Shown here: in pieces, positions 50,916 to 60,564 of the stretch
Position numbering within the stretch: the first letter of the stretch is position 1
Layout of the letters: each line of letters starts with the position of its first letter
DNA from: Bacterioplanoides pacificum
Lineage (GTDB): Bacteria; Pseudomonadota; Gammaproteobacteria; Pseudomonadales; Oceanobacteraceae
DNA: 64,000 nucleotides
Assembly: GCF_042648445.1 (NCBI RefSeq)
Contig: NZ_JBHRYB010000013.1
Location: 434,001-498,000, forward strand
Reading direction: 5' to 3'
The notes under the pieces: model-generated
Told to the model about the DNA's origin: nothing
The model's input: only the letters and a program-made list of their open reading frames with translations
Database searches by the model: none
Translations under genes and position numbers: made by a program

Positions 50916-52001
50916 TTATTGTCCCGCCATTTCAGCCAACAAATTGGCCTGATGTTCCTGAATCAAAGGCTCAATGACCGGCGCCAGGTCACCCTGCACA
51001 ATTTCATCCAGCTTATACAACGTCAGATTGATACGGTGATCCGTGACCCGCCCTTGTGGATAATTGTAGGTACGGATGCGCTCCGAACGATCACCGGAGC
51101 CAACCAGGCTTTTACGGGTCGCTGCCTGTTCGGCCTGGGACGCCTGCAACTGAGCATCACGTAAGCGGGTAGCCAGCAGCGCCATCGCTTTGGCCTTGTT
51201 TTTGTGCTGAGAACGTTCGTCCTGACATTCCACCACCACACCGGTCGGCAGGTGAGTAATACGAATCGCTGAATCGGTTTTATTGACGTGCTGACCACCG
51301 GCCCCGGAAGCACGGAACGTATCAATCCGTAAATCGGCCTTATTGATATCCACCTCGTCTTCACTTTCCACTTCCGGCATCACAGCAACCGTACAGGCTG
51401 AGGTGTGAATACGTCCCTGACTTTCGGTTTCCGGCACCCGCTGTACCCGGTGCGCACCGGATTCAAATTTCAGCCGCGAATACACATCGACGCCGGAAAT
51501 ACGGGTAATGACTTCTTTAAAACCACCGTGTTCACCGTCGCTGGCGCTCAACAACTCCGCACGCCAGCCCTGAGTTTCGGCGTAGCGGCTGTACATCCGG
51601 TACAGGTCACCGGCAAAAATTGCCGCTTCATCACCACCGGTACCGGCACGAATCTCAACGATCACGTTGCGGCCATCATCCGGATCTTTCGGCAACAGCA
51701 GAATTTCGATCTGGCTGGTTAAGGTTTCCATCTCGGCTTTGGCACTCAGCAGCTCTTCTTCCCCCATCGCCTTCATATCCGGGTCACTGTCCTGTGCCAG
51801 CAGCTGGGCTTCTTCAAGATTTTCCTGAGCCTGCTGATAGTGAGAAAAGGTCTGCGCCACTTCCTCCAGCTCGGCGTATTCTTTGGATAATTTCCGGAAT
51901 TTATCCTGATCACCAATCACATCCGGGTCAGATAACAGATGGCCGACCTCTTCGTAACGGTCACGCAGTTGTTCGAGTTTTAGCAGAATGGATTCTTTCA
52001 T
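50916..52001 (-). CDS. prfA: Peptide chain release factor 1
   Basis: A 361-residue RF1 that reads UAA and UAG and triggers peptide release. The catalytic GGQHVNKTDSAIR motif, where prmC methylates Gln, and the P-x-T type codon-reading segment (RVQRVPETESQGRIHTSAC) are visible. Length and overall pattern as in gammaproteobacterial RF1. Lies in the hemA-prfA-prmC-moeB operon. Confidence 0.96.
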   Translation of the reverse strand: MKESILLKLEQLRDRYEEVGHLLSDPDVIGDQDKFRKLSKEYAELEEVAQTFSHYQQAQENLEEAQLLAQDSDPDMKAMGEEELLSAKAEMETLTSQIEILLLPKDPDDGRNVIVEIRAGTGGDEAAIFAGDLYRMYSRYAETQGWRAELLSASDGEHGGFKEVITRISGVDVYSRLKFESGAHRVQRVPETESQGRIHTSACTVAVMPEVESEDEVDINKADLRIDTFRASGAGGQHVNKTDSAIRITHLPTGVVVECQDERSQHKNKAKAMALLATRLRDAQLQASQAEQAATRKSLVGSGDRSERIRTYNYPQGRVTDHRINLTLYKLDEIVQGDLAPVIEPLIQEHQANLLAEMAGQ

Positions 52002-52093
52002 GGTGCTCAGTTTCAGGTCAGAGGTTTAAACAGTGTATGTCAGTAGCATGACACTACGGAGAAGCTGCGATAACAGCCGGGCGCCAGGCCCGG

Positions 52094-53404
52094 CTAATGA
52101 TCAGATGACGACGGGTTATTCAGCTGGAACAGCTCACGGGTCCAGTCCAGTGCTTCCAGGCGACCTTCTGCGCCGGCTTTACGCAGGGTTTTGGTCGGTG
52201 CATGCAGCAACTTATTACTGAAAGTGTGGGCAAACTGGCGTAATACCTTTTCCGCATCCGCACCGTTATTTAATTGTTTCAGCGCTTTTTGTAACTGCTC
52301 TTCTTTGACGTCATCAACGTGGCCGCGTAAGTCGGTCAGGGTGCTGACAGCATCCAGCGCTTTCAGTTCGCGCATATAATGCTCAACCCCGGACAAAATC
52401 AGATCTTCTGCCTGGCGCGCCGCATCTTCGCGTGAACGGACATTTTCTTCGATAATGCCGCGCAAATCATCAACGGTATACAGATAGACATCCGCCAGTT
52501 CGGCCACTTCTTCTTCGATATCCCGGGGCACGGCAATATCGACCATAAACATGGGTTTATGACGACGTTTTTTTAAGGCTTTTTCCACCGCCCCTTTGCC
52601 CAGAATCGGCAGCGGACTGGCAGTGGAAGAAATAATAATATCGGCTTGTGGTAACACCGTCGGAATATCTTCCAGCAACACGGCATCCGCATGAAATTCC
52701 TGCGCCAGGTTCTGCGCCCGGGCCAGCGTTCGGTTTGCCAGCGTCATCTGACTGACCCCGGCCTGATGCAAATGACGGGCAACCAACTCGATGGTTTCTC
52801 CGGCACCAATCAATAACGCATGACTGCGGCTTAAATCGGCAAAAATATGTTGCGCCATGCGCACCGCAGCAAAGGCCACCGATACCGGATTTTCACCAAT
52901 GGCGGTATCAGTACGCACCCGTTTGGCGATGCTGAAGGTCTGGCGAAACAAACGCCCCAGTTCGCTACCAACGGTGCCGGCTTCCTGTGCTACGGCATAC
53001 GCCGACTTCATCTGGCCGAGAATCTGAGGTTCGCCCAATACCAGAGAATCGAGTCCGGAAGCCACCCGCATGGTATGTTGCACCGCCTTATCCTGACCCA
53101 GGCAATACAGCGAGTCATTCAGTTCCTGAGGATCGATCTGATGATGGTCAGCCAGCCACTGGCTGAGGGCTGCCTGCTGCAACGCGACGGGCTGATCCGG
53201 CTCTGTCTGACCGTCGGGTGACGAACAATAGATTTCGGTGCGGTTGCAGGTCGACAGTATCACCACCTCAGATACCTGCTCCAGCTGCTGCACCTGATTA
53301 AGCACCTGCGGCATACTGACCGGATCGAACGCCACCCGTTCGCGTACCGAAACCGGTGCCGTTTTGTGATTAACCCCCAGTGCCCAAATGCCCATACTGC
53401 TCAC
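52094..53404 (-). CDS. hemA: Glutamyl-tRNA reductase
   Basis: A 436-residue enzyme that reduces glutamyl-tRNA to glutamate-1-semialdehyde, first committed step of C5-pathway haem synthesis. The catalytic Cys lies in VVILSTCNRTEIYC near residue 50; the NADPH domain has ALLIGAGETIELVARHLHQAG, and a dimerisation domain ends the protein. First gene of the operon, divergent from the TPR lipoprotein gene as in pseudomonads. Confidence 0.95.
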   Translation of the reverse strand: MSSMGIWALGVNHKTAPVSVRERVAFDPVSMPQVLNQVQQLEQVSEVVILSTCNRTEIYCSSPDGQTEPDQPVALQQAALSQWLADHHQIDPQELNDSLYCLGQDKAVQHTMRVASGLDSLVLGEPQILGQMKSAYAVAQEAGTVGSELGRLFRQTFSIAKRVRTDTAIGENPVSVAFAAVRMAQHIFADLSRSHALLIGAGETIELVARHLHQAGVSQMTLANRTLARAQNLAQEFHADAVLLEDIPTVLPQADIIISSTASPLPILGKGAVEKALKKRRHKPMFMVDIAVPRDIEEEVAELADVYLYTVDDLRGIIEENVRSREDAARQAEDLILSGVEHYMRELKALDAVSTLTDLRGHVDDVKEEQLQKALKQLNNGADAEKVLRQFAHTFSNKLLHAPTKTLRKAGAEGRLEALDWTRELFQLNNPSSSDH

Positions 53405-53506
53405 AGAGTCCCGATATTGAAAAGGTGGAAAAAGCGCCGATTATAAACACCTATTTAACGCTTTGCTGCTGAAATCTTTGACTTAGCTCGTCATCTGACT
53501 CTAAAT

Positions 53507-55327
53507 ATGACCCAGAACAGTAACAACCGCCCCGTCACAGCGGGCCGGACATGCATTATTCAATTGAGGCCGTTTGTGACCCTACGCCTGATCGCTTTTT
53601 TTACCGCAGCGTCGTTAATCAGCGGCTGTGCCGGATTCCAGAGCCGCTCCGCTGAGCCGCAGACGGACAACAGCAACGCTTCGGCGACACCATCCGCCGT
53701 TGAGGATTACCGGCCGATACCCGCCGATACCCTGTATTCATTATTAGTGGCCGAAGTGGCTGGCCAGCGCCAGCGCTACGATATATCGCTGTACCATTAT
53801 ATGACCCAGGCACGCAAAACCCGCGATCCTGAAATCGCGGAACGTACCGCCCGCATCGCACAATACGTTGGCAGTGCCGAGCTGACTCAGGAAGCACTGG
53901 ATATCTGGTTGCAAACTGAACCAGAGTCCCCGGGCGCACACCAGACAGCAGCTCAGCTGGCACTGGAAACCGGTCAGTATGAGCTGGCGCTGCAACATAT
54001 GGAAAAGGTGCTGCAACTCAGCGGCATCAGCCAGTTTGATTACCTCGCAGCCAGCGTCGTACGCCAGCCGGACAGCGTTAAACAACCGCTGCTGCAACAG
54101 CTCGAACAACTGAGCCAGCGTTATCCGCAGGATGCCAACCTGTATCAGGCACGCTCAATTCTGGAACAACAGCTGAAGCGTTATGACCCGGCTTTGCAGC
54201 ATAACGATCGCGCACTGGAGCTGAATCAGGAATTTCTCAGCGCCCGCATTCAGCGCGCCCGGCTATTGGCAGAAATGGGCCGCGATGATGATGCGATTGA
54301 ATGGCTGCAAACACTGGAACAGCAACACCCGGACCACAAAGGTATCGCAATTTTGCGTGCCCGGCTGTTACTGAAACAACGCCGCATGCAGGATGCCCTG
54401 CTGGCATTTAATCAGCTGCATCAGAATTTCCCGCGGGATATGGCCGTTTTATTATCACTCGCACTTCTGGAAGAAGAAGTTGGTCAGTCATCCCAGGCCG
54501 CTTTGCATTTTGAGAGTTTGCTGGCCAATGGCTCACATCAGAATGAAGCTCACTTCTACTTAGGCCAAATCGCCGACGAACAGCAGGATAATGAGACGGC
54601 CATTGAACATTTTCGCCAGGTCGGTGCCGGGCGCGAATTTCTTGCTGCACACCTGCGGGCCGCTGAACTGATTAACCAGCAACAGGGGTTACAGGCCGCA
54701 CGTGACTATCTCAACCAGCTGCGCGCTCAGTTTCCGCAACAAACCAGCCCACTGACACGTATCGAGGTTGAATTGCTCAGCAAAGCCGATATGAAACATT
54801 CGGCCATGGAACTGCTGAATCAGGCTCTGGGCGTAGTACCACATGATCACGACCTGCTATATACCCGCGCGATGCTGGCCGAACAGCTGGATGATCTGCA
54901 ACAACTGGAAACCGACCTGCGCTATCTGATCAGTCTGAAACCCGATCATGCCGAAGCGCTGAATGCACTCGGCTACACCCTGGCTGACCGCACCGATCGC
55001 TGGCAGGAAGCCCTGCCGCTGGTAGAAAAGGCATTATCGCTGTCGCCGGACAACCCGGCCATTATCGATAGTCTGGGCTGGATTTATTTTCGCGCCGGCA
55101 AAATAGAAAAAGCCCTGCCACTGTTAAAGCAGGCCTTTGACATTCTTGCCGATCACGAAATTGCCGCCCACTACGGTGAGATCCTGTGGATCAGTGGTGA
55201 TAAAAACCAGGCACGGGATGTTTGGGCCAGCGGCCTGGAGAACAACCCCGACAGCGATGTTATTCACCGCACCATGGACCGCTTAAACGTCGATAACCCA
55301 CCCCAGGCTGACAGCCACGACAAATGA
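53507..55327 (+). CDS. Tetratricopeptide-repeat lipoprotein
   Basis: A 606-residue protein with an N-terminal extension, a hydrophobic segment (LRLIAFFTAASLISGC) with lipobox ISGC near residue 41, a short Ser/Thr-rich linker, and then many TPR helices (for example DYLAASVV, YDPALQHNDRALELN, ALNALGYTLADRTDRWQEAL). A true start could be nearer the signal peptide. In gammaproteobacteria a TPR protein precedes lolB in this locus; likely an outer-membrane scaffold. Its stop overlaps the lolB start. Confidence 0.88.
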   Translation: MTQNSNNRPVTAGRTCIIQLRPFVTLRLIAFFTAASLISGCAGFQSRSAEPQTDNSNASATPSAVEDYRPIPADTLYSLLVAEVAGQRQRYDISLYHYMTQARKTRDPEIAERTARIAQYVGSAELTQEALDIWLQTEPESPGAHQTAAQLALETGQYELALQHMEKVLQLSGISQFDYLAASVVRQPDSVKQPLLQQLEQLSQRYPQDANLYQARSILEQQLKRYDPALQHNDRALELNQEFLSARIQRARLLAEMGRDDDAIEWLQTLEQQHPDHKGIAILRARLLLKQRRMQDALLAFNQLHQNFPRDMAVLLSLALLEEEVGQSSQAALHFESLLANGSHQNEAHFYLGQIADEQQDNETAIEHFRQVGAGREFLAAHLRAAELINQQQGLQAARDYLNQLRAQFPQQTSPLTRIEVELLSKADMKHSAMELLNQALGVVPHDHDLLYTRAMLAEQLDDLQQLETDLRYLISLKPDHAEALNALGYTLADRTDRWQEALPLVEKALSLSPDNPAIIDSLGWIYFRAGKIEKALPLLKQAFDILADHEIAAHYGEILWISGDKNQARDVWASGLENNPDSDVIHRTMDRLNVDNPPQADSHDK

Positions 55328-55905
55328 TGCGTTATTTTTCTTTATTATTGCTGAGCCTGTGGCTCAGCGGCTGTGCTTTATTAACGCCACAAGGCGGCCA
55401 GCAACAACTACAGAACCAACTCAGCCACATCGACAGCTGGCAGGTGCGTGGCAAACTGTCAGTACGCTCACCACAAGACAGCGTGACCGGTTATCTGACC
55501 TGGGAACAGCAACAGCAGGATTACCAGCTGTTTATTACCGGCCCGTTCGGTCAGGGCTCTTCCCGCTTAAGTGGCTCAGCTGACTTCGCCGAATTATTAT
55601 TACCCGGCTGGCAATCGCCACAACGAGCCGATAATGCAGAACAGTTGATGCTGGCTCATATGGGCTGGAACTTTCCGGTCAGTGATATCCGCCACTGGGT
55701 CAAAGGGCAACCCGCGCCGGGCCAGGTCAGTGAGCTGCAGTTTGATGACAATGGCCTGCTGCAACAACTGCAGCAACATGGCTGGCAGGTACGGTATTCA
55801 CGCTACAGCCGTCATCAGGGATATTGGCTGCCAGGGCTGATCAAAGTTTCCGGTCATAACTTCCGTTTTGTTTTTGCGATTAAAGAGTGGACCATTAATG
55901 GCTGA
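55324..55905 (+). CDS. lolB: Outer-membrane lipoprotein receptor LolB
   Basis: A 193-residue lipoprotein that accepts lipoproteins from LolA and inserts them into the outer membrane. Signal with lipobox LSGC (MMRYFSLLLLSLWLSGC), then IDSWQVRGKLSVRSPQDSVTGYLTWEQ (shown partly) and WRVRY-type segments typical of LolB. The start overlaps the TPR gene stop and the end overlaps ispE by eight bases, forming a tightly coupled operon. Confidence 0.93.
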   Translation: MMRYFSLLLLSLWLSGCALLTPQGGQQQLQNQLSHIDSWQVRGKLSVRSPQDSVTGYLTWEQQQQDYQLFITGPFGQGSSRLSGSADFAELLLPGWQSPQRADNAEQLMLAHMGWNFPVSDIRHWVKGQPAPGQVSELQFDDNGLLQQLQQHGWQVRYSRYSRHQGYWLPGLIKVSGHNFRFVFAIKEWTING

Positions 55906-56773
55906 CGACCCATCCGGCTGGCTGCACGTACCGGCACCGGCTAAGTTAAATCTGTTCCTGCACATCACCGGCCAGCGTGATGACGGCTATCACAACCTGC
56001 AGACCCTGTTTCAGTTTATCGACCGTTGCGATGAACTGAGTTTCCGCTTACGCGACGATGATCAGTTAACACTTGAGCCACAGGTAGATGGCGTAGCGTT
56101 TGAAGACAATCTGATTATCCGCGCGGCCCGCGCCTTGCAACAAATCGGTCTGCAACAACACGGCAACTTGCCCGGAGCGGATATCCGGCTGAAAAAAATT
56201 CTGCCGATGGGCGGTGGCCTGGGTGGCGGCAGCTCCGACGCCGCCACCACATTATTAACGTTAAATGCGTTATGGCAGCTGCAGCTGTCATTTAATGAAC
56301 TGGCCGACATTGGTCTGCGTCTGGGTGCCGATGTCCCGGTGTTTGTCCGTGGCCAGGCAGCCTTTGCAGAAGGTGTTGGTGAGCAGCTGACTCCCACCCC
56401 TCAGCTGGATGAACCCTGGTATCTGGTCGTGGTTCCGCAAGTCCATGTTAATACAGGGAAAATTTTTTCAAATAAATGCTTGACCCGGGATACTGAGATC
56501 ATTAATATACGCACCGCGCTGAGGCGAGAGGGAAACAACGACTGCCAAGCAGTTGTTTCAACGCTTTATCCTGAAGTTGGTAAAGCATTGAATTTGCTAA
56601 ACAATTTCTCTCATGCTAAGCTGACGGGCACTGGAGCTTGCATATTTTCAAGCTTCGGTTCTGAGGCAGAAGCTATCAGAGTTTCTGACCAGTTACCGGC
56701 TGAATATGTGTCATTTGTGGCGAAAGGAGTTAACACTTCTCCAGCACACAAGATATTATTCAGACCGTCTTAA
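55898..56773 (+). CDS. ispE: 4-diphosphocytidyl-2-C-methyl-D-erythritol kinase
   Basis: A 291-residue GHMP kinase of the methylerythritol phosphate isoprenoid pathway, phosphorylating CDP-ME. The start is the ATG at 55898, overlapping the lolB stop (ATGGCTGA). Motifs: PAPAKLNLFLHITGQRDDGYH, the ATP loop PMGGGLGGGSSDAATTLL and a late LTGTGACIFSSF. The last third is AT-richer than the rest of the gene. Followed at once by tRNA-Gln and prs. Confidence 0.95.
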   Translation: MADDPSGWLHVPAPAKLNLFLHITGQRDDGYHNLQTLFQFIDRCDELSFRLRDDDQLTLEPQVDGVAFEDNLIIRAARALQQIGLQQHGNLPGADIRLKKILPMGGGLGGGSSDAATTLLTLNALWQLQLSFNELADIGLRLGADVPVFVRGQAAFAEGVGEQLTPTPQLDEPWYLVVVPQVHVNTGKIFSNKCLTRDTEIINIRTALRREGNNDCQAVVSTLYPEVGKALNLLNNFSHAKLTGTGACIFSSFGSEAEAIRVSDQLPAEYVSFVAKGVNTSPAHKILFRPS

Positions 56774-56777
56774 AAGT

Positions 56778-56852
56778 TGGGGTGTCGCCAAGTGGTAAGG
56801 CAACGGGTTTTGATCCCGTCATCCGCAGGTTCGAGTCCTGCCACCCCAGCCA
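56778..56852 (+). tRNA. glnT: tRNA-Gln (anticodon TTG)
   Basis: A 75-base tRNA gene with encoded CCA. Acceptor arms TGGGGTG and CACCCCA, anticodon stem ACGGG/CCCGT with loop TTTTGAT (anticodon TTG) and T-arm GCAGGTTCGAGTCCTGC. It lies between ispE and prs, as in pseudomonads. Reads CAA, and CAG by wobble. Confidence 0.97.
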
Positions 56853-56909
56853 TCTTTATTTTATTCTACTCTTTCCATAGCTGAAATTTTTGTACCCAAG
56901 GGGACGAAC

Positions 56910-57851
56910 GTGTCTAAGTTAATGGTATTTACTGGCAATGCCAATCCTGAACTGGCCAAACTGGTCGTTGAGCGTCTTGATATTCCCCTCGGTGAAGCCA
57001 CCGTTGGCAAATTCAGCGATGGTGAGATTACCGTCGAGCTGCACGAAAATGTGCGTGGTAAAGACGTTTTTATTCTGCAACCTACCTGTGCGCCGACCAA
57101 TGACAACCTGATGGAAATTCTGCTGTTTGCCGATGCTCTGCGTCGCGCTTCCGCCAGCCGGATTACCGCTGTTGTTCCGTATTTTGGTTACGCTCGCCAG
57201 GATCGTCGTCCGCGTTCTGCACGTGTGCCAATCAGCGCCCGCGCTGTAGCCGACATGATGTCCGGCTCGGGTATCGACCGTGTATTAACGGTTGACCTGC
57301 ACGCCGACCAGATTCAGGGCTTCTTTGATGTACCGGTCGACAACGTCTATGGCTCACCTATCCTGATCGACGATATGGAACGCCAGAACTACGAAAACGT
57401 TGTTGTGGTTTCTCCGGATATCGGCGGCGTCGTACGTGCACGGGCCATCGCCAAGCAGTTAGGTGCCGACCTGGCCATTATTGATAAACGTCGTCCGAAA
57501 GCCAACGTTTCCGAAGTGATGCATATTATTGGTGACGTAAAAGATCGTACCTGCATCCTGGTAGACGATATGGTCGATACCGCCGGTACCTTGTGCCAGG
57601 CCGCCAAAGCATTAAAAGAATTTGGTGCAGTAAAGGTTGTCGCGTATTGCACTCATCCGGTATTATCCGGCCCCGCGGTTGAGCGCCTGACATCCGCAGC
57701 ACTGGATGAACTGGTTGTTACCGACACCATTCCACTGACAGAAGCCGCCAAAGGCACTGGCAACATTCGCCAGCTGACCATTGCCGGGTTGTTGGCTGAA
57801 TCGATTCGTCGGGTGAATAACGAAGAATCCATCAGTGCAATGTTCCGCTAG
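56910..57851 (+). CDS. prs: Ribose-phosphate pyrophosphokinase
   Basis: A 313-residue PRPP synthase making phosphoribosyl pyrophosphate from ribose 5-phosphate and ATP for nucleotide, His and Trp synthesis. A GTG start at 56910 preceded by AAGGGGACGAAC is used (MSKLMVFTGNANPELAK). Motifs: RASASRITAVVPYFGYARQDRR, DLHADQIQGFFDVPVDN and the PRPP loop LVDDMVDTAGTLCQAAKAL. A strong terminator follows. Confidence 0.97.
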   Translation: MSKLMVFTGNANPELAKLVVERLDIPLGEATVGKFSDGEITVELHENVRGKDVFILQPTCAPTNDNLMEILLFADALRRASASRITAVVPYFGYARQDRRPRSARVPISARAVADMMSGSGIDRVLTVDLHADQIQGFFDVPVDNVYGSPILIDDMERQNYENVVVVSPDIGGVVRARAIAKQLGADLAIIDKRRPKANVSEVMHIIGDVKDRTCILVDDMVDTAGTLCQAAKALKEFGAVKVVAYCTHPVLSGPAVERLTSAALDELVVTDTIPLTEAAKGTGNIRQLTIAGLLAESIRRVNNEESISAMFR

Positions 57852-57884
57852 GAACAAACGCTCGAAATAGCAGAAATTTTTACG

Positions 57885-57918
57885 CCGCCGGAGCTGGTCG
57901 CAAGCTCCGGCGGTTTTT
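57885..57918 (+). terminator. prs terminator
   Basis: CCGCCGGAGCT, loop GGTCGCA, AGCTCCGGCGG, followed by TTTTT, 33 bases after the prs stop. Confidence 0.88.
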
Positions 57919-57981
57919 ATGTACTGCAAAGTACACATTTAAAGGTACTGAAAGTACCTGTTAACCTGAAAGGAAAGAACC

Positions 57982-58614
57982 ATGTCAGAATTTACTCTGA
58001 ATGCAGTAGTTCGCGAAGATGCGGGGAAAGGTGCGAGCCGCCGCCTGCGTCGCGAAAACGGCGTACCAGCCATCGTTTATGGTGGTAAAGCCGGCGGTAA
58101 CGACCGTAAGCCAACGCCAATCACCCTGGCCGCAAACGAGCTGAACAAGCTGCTGGAAAACGAAGCGTTTTACAGCTCTATGATCACCCTGAACATCGGT
58201 GACAAGTCTGAACAGGTTATCCTGAAAGACCTGCAACGCCACCCGGCTCAACAGCTGATCTGGCACGCTGACTTCCTGCGCGTAAGCAAAAGCACCAAGA
58301 TCAAAGCACACGTTCCACTGCACTTCCTGAACGAAGAAAACTGCGTGGGCGTAAAAATGGGCGGTGGTAAAATTGCTCACCAACTGACCAGCCTGGACAT
58401 CATCTGTAACGCTGGCGACCTGCCAGAGTTCATCGAAATCGACCTGGCTGACGTGGAAGCGGGTACCGTTATCCACCTGAGCGACCTGAAACTGCCTAAA
58501 GGTGTTGAATCTCAGGCACTGTCTCACGGCCCAGAGCACGACACTGCGGTAGTAACCGTAGCGGCGCCTAAAGGTGGTGATACTGCTGAAGAAGGCGAAG
58601 AAGCTGCTGAATAA
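57982..58614 (+). CDS. rplY: 50S ribosomal protein L25/general stress protein Ctc
   Basis: A 210-residue L25 of the long (TL5/Ctc) type that binds 5S rRNA in the large subunit. N-terminal L25 domain (about 1-95: FTLNAVVREDAGKGASRRLRRE) and a C-terminal beta domain with DADFLRV-like WHADFLRVSKSTKIK, ending in an acidic tail. Codon use is strongly biased, as expected for a ribosomal protein. Own terminator follows. Confidence 0.95.
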   Translation: MSEFTLNAVVREDAGKGASRRLRRENGVPAIVYGGKAGGNDRKPTPITLAANELNKLLENEAFYSSMITLNIGDKSEQVILKDLQRHPAQQLIWHADFLRVSKSTKIKAHVPLHFLNEENCVGVKMGGGKIAHQLTSLDIICNAGDLPEFIEIDLADVEAGTVIHLSDLKLPKGVESQALSHGPEHDTAVVTVAAPKGGDTAEEGEEAAE

Positions 58615-58637
58615 TTCAGCCTTCTGACGCTCATCAG

Positions 58638-58666
58638 AAAAAGCGGAGCTGGCCTCCGCTTTTTTA
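58638..58666 (+). terminator. rplY terminator
   Basis: AAAAAGCGGAG, loop CTGGC, CTCCGCTTTTTT, 23 bases after the rplY stop; a classic intrinsic terminator. Confidence 0.88.
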
Positions 58667-58721
58667 TTGCCTGAACATTCATGCCCCGCAATAACAACCT
58701 TATTTTGTCAGAGACAGACGT

Positions 58722-59306
58722 ATGACGGATATTCAGTTAATTGTTGGCCTGGGAAACCCGGGCAGTGAATACGAACACACCCGCCATAACGCCGGAGCCT
58801 GGGTGGTAGAACGCCTGGCCCAGAACTACCGCATTCCTCTGAGTGCCGATAAAAAGTTTTTTGGTAAAACCGGTAAAGGGGTGATCGACGGTAAAACCGT
58901 CTGGCTGCTGATCCCTACCACGTTTATGAATCTCAGTGGCAAAGCCGTCCAGGCACTGGCCAACTTTTATAAACTGACGCCAGAACAGATTCTGGTAGTT
59001 CATGACGAACTGGATATGCCGGCCGGCGTCGCCAAGTTTAAACAAGGTGGCGGCCATGGTGGCCAGAACGGCCTGCGCGACATTATTGCCAAGCTTGGTA
59101 ATAATAAAAACTTTCATCGGTTACGCATCGGTATTGATCATCCGGGCGATAAAAACCAGGTAACCGGCCATGTTTTAGGCAAAGCCAGCAAAGCCGAACA
59201 ACAGGCAATCGACAACGTCATCGATGAAGCGATCCGGGTCATCCCCCTGGCACTGGATGGCGACCTGGCCAAAGCAATGAATCGACTTCATTCCTATAAA
59301 GGGTAA
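58722..59306 (+). CDS. pth: Peptidyl-tRNA hydrolase
   Basis: A 194-residue Pth that frees tRNA from peptidyl-tRNA drop-off products. Motifs: LIVGLGNPGSEYEHTRHNAG with the catalytic His, FMNLSGKAV, and VVHDELDMPAG and GGHGGQNGLRDI. Length and order (rplY-pth-ychF) are as in most gammaproteobacteria. Start ATG after CAGAGACAGACGT. Confidence 0.97.
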   Translation: MTDIQLIVGLGNPGSEYEHTRHNAGAWVVERLAQNYRIPLSADKKFFGKTGKGVIDGKTVWLLIPTTFMNLSGKAVQALANFYKLTPEQILVVHDELDMPAGVAKFKQGGGHGGQNGLRDIIAKLGNNKNFHRLRIGIDHPGDKNQVTGHVLGKASKAEQQAIDNVIDEAIRVIPLALDGDLAKAMNRLHSYKG

Positions 59307-59361
59307 AATACCCGGCAATTTTTAAACCGAATTTCCAATTTTCTAGAAGCAGGAATCTGAT

Positions 59362-60456
59362 ATGGGCTTTAAATGCGGCATTGTTGGTTTACCAAACGTG
59401 GGTAAATCGACATTATTTAACGCGTTAACGAAATCTGGCATTGGCGCAGAAAACTTCCCTTTTTGTACCATTGAGCCAAACAGTGGCATCGTTCCCATGC
59501 CGGATCCGCGCCTGGATGCGTTAGCGACCATCGTTGAGCCGGAAAAAGTGATTCCGACCACCATGGAATTCGTTGATATTGCCGGCCTGGTTAAGGGTGC
59601 CTCCAAAGGTGAAGGACTGGGCAACCAGTTCCTGGCGAATATCCGCGAAACCGACGCCATCGCCCACGTGGTGCGCTGCTTCGAAGACCCTAACGTGATT
59701 CACGTTGAAAACACTATCAATCCGGCTGACGATATCGACGTTATCAATCTGGAGCTGATTCTGGCCGACCTCGACAGCGCTCAGAAGCAACTGCAGCGGG
59801 TTACCCGTACCGCCAAAAGTGGTAATAAAGATGCCGTCGCAGAAAAAGCACTGCTGGAAAAAATGGTCGAACATCTGGAATCCGATCGGCCGATCCGCAC
59901 CATGGAACTCAATGAAGACGAACAGAAACGTCTGCGTATGTTTCATATGATTACGGTCAAACCGACCATGTACATTGCCAACGTGGCGGAAGACGGCTTC
60001 GAGAACAACCCACATCTGGACGTCGTTAAAGCCATTGCCGAACAGGAAAATGCGGTTGTTGTTCCGGTATGCAACAAGATCGAGCAGGAAATTTCTGAAC
60101 TGGAAGATGCCGAAGACATCGCCATGTTCCTGGAAGAAATGGGTCAGAGCGAACCGGGTCTGAACCGGGTTATCCGCGCCGGCTACGAGCTGTTAGGTTT
60201 ACAGACCTACTTCACTGCCGGGGTAAAAGAAGTCCGTGCCTGGACAGTGAAAAAAGGCGCAACAGCCCCTCAGGCCGCCGGCGTGATTCATACCGATTTT
60301 GAACGCGGTTTTATCCGTGCGGAAACCATGTCGTACCATGATTTCATTGAACACAAAGGGGAATCCGGTTGTAAAAGTGCCGGTAAACTGCGGGTTGAAG
60401 GCAAGGACTATATCGTTAAAGACGGCGATATCATGCACTTCCTGTTTAACGTCTGA
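59362..60456 (+). CDS. ychF: Redox-regulated ATPase YchF (Obg-like)
   Basis: A 364-residue Obg-family P-loop protein with ATP preference, linked to ribosome function and oxidative stress. Motifs: GIVGLPNVGKSTLFNAL (G1), DIAGLVKGASKGEGLGNQFL (G3) and a C-terminal TGS-like domain (AAGVIHTDFERGFIRAE, GKDYIVKDGDIMHFLFNV). Length is standard. Last of the lolB-to-ychF block. Confidence 0.96.
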   Translation: MGFKCGIVGLPNVGKSTLFNALTKSGIGAENFPFCTIEPNSGIVPMPDPRLDALATIVEPEKVIPTTMEFVDIAGLVKGASKGEGLGNQFLANIRETDAIAHVVRCFEDPNVIHVENTINPADDIDVINLELILADLDSAQKQLQRVTRTAKSGNKDAVAEKALLEKMVEHLESDRPIRTMELNEDEQKRLRMFHMITVKPTMYIANVAEDGFENNPHLDVVKAIAEQENAVVVPVCNKIEQEISELEDAEDIAMFLEEMGQSEPGLNRVIRAGYELLGLQTYFTAGVKEVRAWTVKKGATAPQAAGVIHTDFERGFIRAETMSYHDFIEHKGESGCKSAGKLRVEGKDYIVKDGDIMHFLFNV

Positions 60457-60564
60457 TCCATCCCGTTTGTGCTGGCCGGCCATTGGTCAGTCAGCACAAC
60501 ACTTTATCTCAGGTGAATGAGCAGCATTCGCGTTATAATCGTCTTTTGATTGCCAGAAGTTGTT

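Noticed and set aside
57985..58539. A 184-residue minus-strand ORF
   Set aside because: Antisense to rplY; produced by the strong codon bias of the ribosomal protein gene.
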